A stretch of 64,000 bases of DNA, from the NCBI GenBank assembly GCA_020746835.1, contig JAGPNK010000006.1, positions 248,001-312,000 of the forward strand, read 5' to 3'. The position numbers and the translations under genes were made by a program. The stretch comes from Stachybotrys elegans (Eukaryota; Ascomycota; Sordariomycetes; Hypocreales; Stachybotryaceae). Every line of letters begins with the position of its first letter. Within the stretch, counting starts at the first letter, position 1. The notes under the pieces were generated by a model. It was not told where the DNA came from. It made no database searches and worked only from the letters and a program-made list of their open reading frames with translations. Positions 56,963-64,000 of the stretch are shown here, in pieces.

Positions 56963-58701
56963 ATGGCCAAAGGCAAGGGACGCGCCCACCTCTTTCAGGA
57001 CCCGGACGAGCAGGCCGTAAAGGGTGTGTAGCGAATTAATATGGCAAACAAAAATAACATACTAATCCAGCATCAGACTACGATCCTGAAGCCAATGCAC
57101 CCGAAGCCAACCTCAACAGCGACAGTGAAGCTAGCGGGGACGAGAATGTCGGAACCGAGCATTACGAGGCTGTTTCAGAGAGCAAGCTTCGGCGCAAGGA
57201 GGGCGTCTCTCTAGGCCCCAAGTACCGTGGCGCTCGAGTCAGCCGCGCAGCATTGGAACAGGACAGCGAGGAGGAGGAGGAGGATGAGGGCGACGAAGAC
57301 GATGAGGAATATGACGACCCTGAGACTGCTGATCTCGCGCGTGACGAAGCCGAAGCCAATGACTCGGAGATTGAGAGCGATGATGCCTTAGGCGAGTCGG
57401 ACCGGGAGCGATTCAAAGACTTTACTTTCCGCGGCAGCAAAAACCCTGCCAAACCGAGAGTCAGTAGAGCCAAGGCAGCCGACTTCATGTCCTCTTCGGG
57501 TGAGGAGGATGGCGGCAGCTCTGAGGACGACGAGGATGCCAACGGAGCACTATTAGATGATTCCGAGGATGGCTCCGAAGAGGACGATTTTGACGATGGT
57601 CTTGAAGCGCTTGCGGACGGCGCAGACTCCGATGAGGACGAAGAAGACGACGAAGATGATGACGACGAAGAGGGCTCTGAGGATGACGAAAGCGAAGAGG
57701 ATGACGAGGAAGACGAAGAAAGCGATGAAGAGGACGGCAAGAAGTCCAAGTCGCAAAAGGACGCCAAGCCAATGCTGGGCGCTCTGTCGAACACCGCCGA
57801 TGTGGAAAAGGGACTTGCAATTCGACAGCAGAGGAAGTTTTACGATGGGCTCCTCAACCTACGCATTCGACTACAGAAAGCGCTCATTGCCACTAACACC
57901 TTTCCAGTGGCTGAGATTGCCGTTGACGTTGATGCTGAGCCCTACGAGGCTGCCGAAGAGGCTGCGGTGAAGCTGCTGAATACTATCAGCTCCCTGAAGG
58001 ACGGCTTTGGTTCCTCTGCACGGGCAGGCGACAAGAGAAAGCGAGAGCTGGAAATATCCATGTCTAGCGAGGATATCTGGAGTCAACTCCAAGAGGAGGA
58101 GCAGCGATTCACCCGGTTCAGAGAGGACAGATTGGAGAAGTGGTCACGCAAGGTGCAGGCTGTCAATGTCACAACCAACTCAGCAGCAAAGGGATTCGGA
58201 TCCAAGACCAAGTCTTTGACAGAGGCACTACAGGATCAACTGGCCGACCCGGACAACAAGCTACTCAAACGCACCAAGGTCCCGCGATCTTGCGCTCCCA
58301 CGCAGGCTGCCAGGAAGGTGATGGAGGATGCCGATATCTACGATGACGCCGACTTCTACCAGCTGCTGCTCAAGGAGCTTGTGGACCAGCGGACCGTGGA
58401 TACAGCAGGAGAACAGAACACAGCATTGCCGTCGGTCATGGTAACGGCAAGCAAGGAGGCCAAGAACCGCAAGGTGGTGGACCGCAAGGCAAGCAAGGGC
58501 CGCAAGATGCGCTTCACGGTACACGAGAAGCTGCAGAACTTCATGGCGCCCGAGGACAGGAGATCATGGGAGCAGGACCAGATCGACCGGTTCTTCGGAA
58601 CGCTGTTTGGACGCAAGATGGAGCTCAACGAGGAGTCCGACGACGAGGATATGGAGGATATCGACGCTGAGGAGGAGGGACTCCGGCTTTTTAGAAACTA
58701 G
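56963..58701 (+). CDS. BFR2: rRNA-processing protein Bfr2 (AATF/Che-1)
   Basis: Nucleolar component of the SSU processome acting in early 18S rRNA maturation; the animal relative is AATF. Exons 56963-57023 and 57077-58701 (intron 53 nt) give 561 aa. The N-terminal half is extremely acidic (Asp/Glu runs, about 85-240). The AATF leucine-zipper-like region carries GLAIRQQRKFYDGLLNLRIR, and the C-terminal TRAUB domain has DADIYDDADFYQLLLKELVD, KNRKVVDRKASKGRKMRF and VHEKLQNFMAPED, ending in FFGTLFGR. The acceptor could also be 57070, adding two residues (tandem AGs six bases apart). It converges with a small membrane-protein gene, only 48 bp away. Confidence 0.92.
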
Positions 58702-58749
58702 ATTTCTGTATACAAAAATTTGTAGGATGCAAAAAGGGCGTCTGTTGGG

Positions 58750-59136
58750 CTACGATAGTAATCCCGATGCGAGGAACATGACCAGAAGTGCGCTATGCGT
58801 GACGAGATGCAAAGCCGGTCCTCCCAGCGCATTCTCCTGTGCGACTTTCTGGACCAGGCCGGATCGGATCCTGACGATGGCTCGGTGGCAGGGCCACAGG
58901 TGCCAAAAGGCAAAGGCCAGCGAGACGAGGCGGGATGTGTCGTCGAAGGGGCGGCGCAGGAAGACGAGGGATATGAGGTTGGAGAAGAGAAGAAGGCCGC
59001 CCTTGGATTGGAGGATGAGCTCGGCGGAGGGTGTCAGAGGCGAGAGCTGGGTGGAGGGCCTGAGGATGAAGGAGCAGGCAGCGAGGGTCTCGATGAGCCC
59101 GTGGGCTAGGAAGGGGATGTGAGAAAGAGGGAGCAT
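58750..59136 (-). CDS. Small membrane protein of unknown function (128 aa)
   Basis: Single-exon protein starting at the ATG at 59136 (MLPLSHIPFLAHGLIETLAA); a longer frame would need a GTG start. Four hydrophobic stretches fit membrane helices: near residues 4-24, 42-60, 68-85 and 105-128. Between them are SKGGLLLFSNLISLVFLR, LVSLAFAFWHLWPCHRAIVR and HLVTHSALLVMFLASGLL. It looks like a typical fungal four-helix small membrane protein. The helix pattern supports coding. Function is unknown. Its stop lies 48 bp from the BFR2 stop, so the 3' UTRs probably overlap. Confidence 0.65.
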   Translation of the reverse strand: MLPLSHIPFLAHGLIETLAACSFILRPSTQLSPLTPSAELILQSKGGLLLFSNLISLVFLRRPFDDTSRLVSLAFAFWHLWPCHRAIVRIRSGLVQKVAQENALGGPALHLVTHSALLVMFLASGLLS

Positions 59137-60635
59137 AATGGCAATTGGATATCGGAATGCGTTGTTAGGGTGTTTTGAGTTGAAATTGGACACCTATTGT
59201 GCTGTTAGGTACCATTTTGTACGCTATCACGTGTGAACATCCATGGATTCCACATCCTAGCCGCAAGTAAGACATGGGAATACTTAAACAGTACATATCA
59301 TTGCTGGTCACTTCATGACACATGCAGAGATGGAAAAAGTCCAACAAGGAGAACACGATACCAAAGTTGACGATAGCTTCAGTTTGTTGGTGTAACGATG
59401 CACAATGGCAAACAAGGTACGACGCTATGCCATGCTACTGAAACGTGAGCCTGAGGACTTGGCAGGCGGGGTCCAACACGGAAGCGGAAGCGACTTGAGC
59501 TCTCTTCCGTTGGAGGAGTGTCGCGGTTGGCGGTTGGTCGCCTGCTCTGGTACCTGACAGTAGCGCTGCAGGGCGGCCGCCGGCCAAGCTGGATTGACCG
59601 TGCGATGGGAAAGCGTCTGACGATCATGACGATGGCGACTATGGTGGCGATGTAGTACTTGTTATATATCCGTAGGGGTTTCACACTTTTGCTGGTTTCA
59701 CAATGTGTTGGGATCCATCCCGGAGGGCAGATTCAGAAATATTGGGCCGGCTTGGCAGAGGGCACGAGAGCATTGTCCTATCGCTGCATACGGCCCATTT
59801 CGGATCGGCGTCAAGGCCAGGAGCTGTTAATATTCATCTCGCGCCGCGGCACAGCTGGGGGTGATATCAGGAGATAGTTGCGTGCGCGGCGGTTGAACTG
59901 CATGTCAGAGGCGCTACTGCTACAACAGGTACACATGTTCCTGCATCGGGTTAGCAGGACGTCGCGGCCGCCGCATGTTCTGTGAGCGGGCTAGTCCAGA
60001 ATCGTGCAACCGCCCGCGCCAGGTGCCTCTGAAAGCTTCATTACAGGTACCCACTACCAACCTACTGGGGGGCAAGTAGCTTTGCTTTGCCTCGGCGGGC
60101 AGATCCAAACACCCACCCACCCACCAACCTCTCTCCAATCCATTCCAGGCACTGTACCTGCGTCGCAAGGCGTTCCATTCAACCTGCAATTGGCTCCTTG
60201 TCCCCAAATCTTGCCATCTCCGACTTGCTTCTGATCAAAGAGGTACAGCGTGTATGACCTGTCCTACTTTAACCTCGTTTCTCACCTCCCACCCTGGCTT
60301 GGAATCACCCACAGCAATCGTCTTGCTCAATTCAACCAGACAAGGCACTTGTGTATAAATTGACCAAGCTGTCTTTTTGCCGCGCAACGAAGCGTCATCG
60401 ATCCTTATCTTCGCATCGGGAACCTCCACCTCGGATCGCCGTGGCGGAACTGGTTGTAGGAGCTTTTCATCATTGGCTTGATTTCTCTGTTAACGCCAAC
60501 CGGTGAACTTGAGGCATCACACCCGTCTTATCCTGTGTCTCACGCACGTCGTCTATTTACGTTACGTGCGCCACCTGGGACCAATTGCACATACCAGAAA
60601 CCACCAATCTCATCTGCTTCGGCCGTAGGTAGCTC
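59137..60635. promoter_or_regulatory. 1.5 kb upstream region of the type III PKS
   Basis: No convincing gene. A C-rich patch of CCCACCCACC type lies at 60113-60123. The proximal 300 bp is likely the polyketide synthase promoter; the left part is the small membrane-protein promoter. Confidence 0.4.
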
Positions 60636-62079
60636 ATGGCTGCTCCTAACAACTTCCGGGAGCTGGGTCTCTCCGTCATAGGCTTGGGAACCCAATACCC
60701 TCCCTATAATCTTACCTCCAAAGCATTGGATGTTTTGAGTGAGAGGTTCTACCCAGAAAGCGCCTCGTGAGTGGTTAGCCTGCTCATTTGATGCCATCTA
60801 TCGTGTCTGACTTGTCTGTCTCAGTATGAAGAAGGTTCTGTCTATTAATAGGTTTACTGGCATCGACACCCGCTCTTCAATTGGCGAGCCTGACCACCCT
60901 CTGGTGAACAAGGAGCAGGCTCCCTCTATCAAAGAGCTGCACGAAATCTTTATGAGTGATGGCGTGCCGCTTGCTGTCGAGGCAGCCCGCCAGGCCATTG
61001 CCGAGGCCAAGATTGACCTCACCCAGATCACGCACATCGTCTCTACGACATGTACCGACAGTGCCAACCCCGGCTTTGATCACTTCGTGGCCAAAGGGCT
61101 CGGCATCACGCACCAAGTGGAAAAGGTCCTTCTCCATGGCGTTGGATGCAGCGGAGGCCTGGCGGCCATGAGGACAGGCGCCAACCTCGCCCTCGGCCAC
61201 GCAGCCCGTGGCAAACCAGCAAGAGTCCTCTGCGTCGCTTTAGAGGTCAGCACGACCATGGTCCGCAGCGAGCTGAATAGCATTCATGAGCTGCAGGAGA
61301 CGAGGATAGGCGCCTGCTTATTCTCTGATTGCGCCAGCGCCGTCATTCTGAGCAATGGCATCGGCGAACCCACAGAACCCGTATATGAGTTGTTGGGCTG
61401 GGACCACAAGATCATACCTGAGACAGAACAGGACCTGGGTTTCGATGTTGATCCTGTTGGTAGGTTGCAGCAGTCATCAGATAGCTTGCATATGCTAACT
61501 GTTCTTGCAGGATGGAAGGTCATTCTGACTCCACGGGTTCCCAAACTGGCCGGGGCCGCGATAGACCCTTCATTTACCGACCTGATGGCCTCTCTGCCGC
61601 AACTGCCCAAGGACTACCAGAAACCTGATGATTTTGACTGGGCCATGCACCCTGGCGGTGCCACCATCCTCACCGGAGCTGAGCGCGCCATGAACATCAC
61701 ACCAGAGCACATGCGTGCCAGTTACGACACCTACATGAACCACGGAAACTCAAGCTCAGCAACAATCTACAGTGTTCTGAACCGCCTGAGATCAAAAGAT
61801 ATGGACGCGCTTGCCCCTGGTGGACGTGTTCGCGAGTACATCGTCGGATGTGCCTTTGGACCTGGCATTTCCGTGGAGATGTGCGTGCTGAAGCGCAACA
61901 TGGCCTACGGCACCCGAATCAGCGGGCTACAGACGCCCCCAGAGACGGAAAGTGAGACGAGCGACGATGGCCCTGAGGCAGCACTGGACGAATGGGCTGA
62001 AAGGCCTGCCGGGGAGACACGAAACGACAGCGACGAGGCTTTCATCGCACAAGCGGTACAGAGCGTGGATCTTGATTAG
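60636..62079 (+). CDS. Type III polyketide synthase (chalcone/stilbene synthase-like)
   Basis: Homodimeric ketosynthase that extends acyl-CoA starters with malonyl-CoA to make pyrones or resorcinols, without an acyl carrier protein. Exons 60636-60766, 60825-61459 and 61511-62079 give 444 aa. The catalytic triad is visible: Cys152 in GVGCSGGLAAMRTG, His302 in WAMHPGGATIL and Asn335 in MNHGNSSSAT. The C-terminal GVREY-type loop reads GGRVREYIVGCAFGPGISVE. The second intron (51 nt) is in frame and free of stops, so it reads through as 17 codons, but removing it restores DVDPVGWKVILTPRVPKL. The extended C terminus (about 60 residues, Glu/Asp/Ser-rich) resembles other fungal type III PKSs. No tailoring genes or transcription factor lie alongside, so it may act alone. 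Confidence 0.94.
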
Positions 62080-62231
62080 ACAGCGGTTTAAGAGCGAGGG
62101 CTTTCAAGTGCAAGAATTCGTCATTATAGAGCTAGATGCTTAAAGATACCACTCATATCGAACAACAACCCAGGCGCCATATTCCCTCCAAACTCGCCGC
62201 CGAAGTCCCATTATACACGTCTTCCCGGTTT

Positions 62232-62257
62232 TTCTTCTTCTTCTTCTTCTTCTTCTT
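62232..62257. repeat. (TTC)n microsatellite
   Basis: A TTC trinucleotide run of about eight units lies in the 213 bp between the convergent stops of the PKS and hemerythrin genes. Confidence 0.85.
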
Positions 62258-62292
62258 TTCTCCTACCGTCACACGCACTAATCTTTGTTCTG

Positions 62293-63207
62293 TTACTCGT
62301 CCGTCGCGGCATACAGTCGCTGCAAATTGCCGTGGCGGTCGCAGGAGCCAAACTTCCACCAGTCACGGTGAAGCCAATACGTGATGTTACGCACTACCGT
62401 GAGAATTCTCTGGCCCTCTTTGGGTGGGACCTTTTCCCGCCATATGCCGTCCTCGTAATTCATGTCGAGGTTGACGGCTACAAATGGCAGGCCGGCGGTC
62501 AAGCCCATGGATTTCTGTTTCATGGTAAGAAGGTAAATCAGGAGTACATGTGTGCAGGCGGTGGGCTTACCATGGCTTTCTTACTCTCCTCTGCGAACAG
62601 AGGCACCAAGTGTGCCATCCTCTCCTGGCCGTATTTCTCCAGCCCTAGAATGGTCCCGATTTCGGCATTGAGATGTTCTTTCAGCGCAGGTCCGAAGTCG
62701 TTAATCATCCTAACCACCTTGCCCCCGTCGAACACATCCCGATGTTGGCAGCATGCCTCGACGTACTTCCCAAAGGCTTCGAGCGGGCCAGTGAACGCCT
62801 TGTGCTGCTCAATGTTGATATCCATGATGCCCGCCTCGCCGGCGGCCTTCTCAATGGCGGGGAAGAACTCGGCCTCCTCGCCGCGGTGGTGGATGTCGAT
62901 GGCGCGGCACCACTGATGCATATAGTTGACGAAGGAGAGGGTGTCGGCCGATTGGATGTGCGGTGCCTGGAGGTATATGGAGTTGAGACCGCGGAATATG
63001 AGGTTATGGATTAGAGCCATCTCCGAGGCCATATCGTGAAAGATGGTGGGCTACGAGGTGATCAGCGGAGGACACATGGCTGGGCAGGAGGAGGGGATTG
63101 ACATGGGTTTCTGGATTGAGCTGGAAGACAGGCGTCTTGATGAGGGTGAAGGGGTGGTCGGCATAGACGTTGGCCCTCGGCCGCTTCTGAGGGAAACAAT
63201 TCGTCAT
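62293..63207 (-). CDS. Hemerythrin/HHE cation-binding domain protein
   Basis: Four-helix-bundle protein that binds a di-iron or other metal pair. Minus-strand exons 63207-63103, 63050-62571 and 62514-62293 give 268 aa. After an N-terminal lead (FTLIKTPVFQ), the bundle carries the metal-ligand motifs: HNLIFRGLNSIY, HQWCRAIDIHHRGEEAEFFP with the HHxxEE-type core, INIEQHKAF and LKEHLNAE. The C-terminal part has TAGLPFVAVNLDMNYEDGIW and ITYWLHRDWWKFGSCDRHG. Similar HHE proteins are common in ascomycetes and largely uncharacterised; oxygen, nitric oxide or iron handling are possibilities. It converges with the PKS gene. The first intron donor is GTCAAT, weaker than the others. Confidence 0.88.
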
Positions 63208-64000
63208 GGTGACGGCTGGCTCTGGATATCACTTTGTCACACGCTCGAGAGGTAGAGGCAGACAGATGAGAGTGCAGATGCAAGAACGACTACCAAGGCG
63301 GACGACATTCGATCAAACTACCTGCACCGAGCTATATACCCAACATTGGACACATCTCATGACCTTGCACGCGCATACACTTAGTAGCTCGAAACTGGTC
63401 CAGGCCATTTGATCAAGCTTATCAGAGTGGAAAGCAGGAAAAGAAAGAAGCAAACGGCGTGTGGCGTCAAGCAACTCGCTGAGCTGATCCCTTAGCCACC
63501 ACCGTTTCGCGCAACGGCTCCCAAAGCTTGTTGTCGCCGGCCGTGCTCGACTTATACCTATCCAATGGCAGGGCGAGAAAATGCATTTGCTCTTCTACGA
63601 TCGGCCATCTCTCTCTTTATCTGGTGGCTGGCCCAACACCCAAGCGTCAGCACTACTTCTTCTCTCCAAGCCACTTTGCTGCCTGGCTTCTTGGAGACCG
63701 AGAAGGGGGGGCGCTGGTGATTTTTGTTTACGAATGGTGTGAGATACGGGGTTTAGGAGCTTGGAGGGCAGTGCTGGGCTGGAATGCGCTTGTGAATACC
63801 ATGCTACGGGTTGGTGGGCGGAGAAGACTGCCTCCAATTCCAAGTGACGGGCGAGGAGCTACTTCAAGCCAGCCCTTGATCTCTACTTGCCTAGACCATG
63901 AAGGCGCTCAATGCAGCATGCCGCCTTGTCCTAACTCTCATACTATCCGGTTCGTCACGACGTAGGCCGCACCTCGGCATGTTGTTCAAAGTAATGGAGT
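63208..64000. other. Window end, hemerythrin-gene upstream region
   Basis: A 793 bp stretch with the hemerythrin promoter at its left. Open frames further right (63528-63965) have no motif or clear start. Nothing definite seen. Confidence 0.4.

Noticed and set aside
57253..57794. Antisense serine-rich frame opposite BFR2
   Set aside because: Simply the complement of the Asp/Glu-codon runs of BFR2.
62080..63207. Polyketide cluster including the hemerythrin gene
   Set aside because: Only two convergent genes, with no transporter, regulator or tailoring enzyme; adjacency alone is weak evidence.
1..64000. CRISPR arrays, insertion sequences, LTR elements, telomeric repeats
   Set aside because: None seen; only short microsatellites at 27305 and 62232 and short palindromes.

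Overview
The window is nuclear DNA of a filamentous ascomycete, most likely a Sordariomycete and probably of the order Hypocreales. The genes are short, carry many 45-60 nt introns with GTRNGT donors and CTRAC-type branch sites, and are densely packed on both strands. The repertoire (Dicer-2, urease accessory UreG, type III polyketide synthase, fungal-rhodopsin-type membrane protein, GPI yapsin-like protease) is typical of such fungi. I see no bacterial operon, CRISPR array, phage or recognisable transposon. The species cannot be fixed from the sequence alone. Exon coordinates were worked out by hand from splice consensus, reading frame and family similarity; no alignment was run.

Left part (1-21 kb): Dicer-like 2 (473-5008), nicotinamide riboside kinase and peptidyl-tRNA hydrolase 2 (divergent), the ribosome-assembly factors UTP7 and TSR1 (divergent, 332 bp apart), UreG, mitochondrial ribosomal protein L40, a 2.8 kb gene-free stretch, the Rho1 GTPase, and a spliced 35-residue cysteine-rich microprotein.

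Middle part (21-43 kb): a vacuolar-type amino-acid transporter, a GPI-anchored aspartic protease, a 3.9 kb stretch without a recognisable gene, a PTAR1-like prenyltransferase alpha protein divergent from GET1, an unnamed fungal membrane protein, the golgin RUD3, an eight-exon rhodopsin-like membrane protein, a 772-residue orphan protein, and an intron-containing tRNA-Ala(CGC).

Right part (43-64 kb): a NOL8-like nucleolar protein, cytochrome c haem lyase divergent from a Cqd1/ADCK2-type UbiB protein, a TCO89-like TORC1 subunit, a small Ala-heptad protein, the splicing factor SPF30, IND1 divergent from BFR2, a small membrane protein, a type III polyketide synthase and a hemerythrin-domain protein.

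Most genes are housekeeping: ribosome biogenesis (UTP7, TSR1, BFR2, NOL8-like), mitochondrial function (MRPL40, haem lyase, Cqd1-like, IND1) and membrane traffic or signalling (RHO1, GET1, RUD3, PTAR1-like, TCO89). They are often arranged as divergent pairs with 270-550 bp shared promoters. No single new multi-gene system stands out. The most novel candidates are the 35-aa CxxC microprotein, the heptad-repeat protein, the orphan 772-aa protein, the CPFC membrane protein, and two GC-AG introns (in DCL2 and SPF30).
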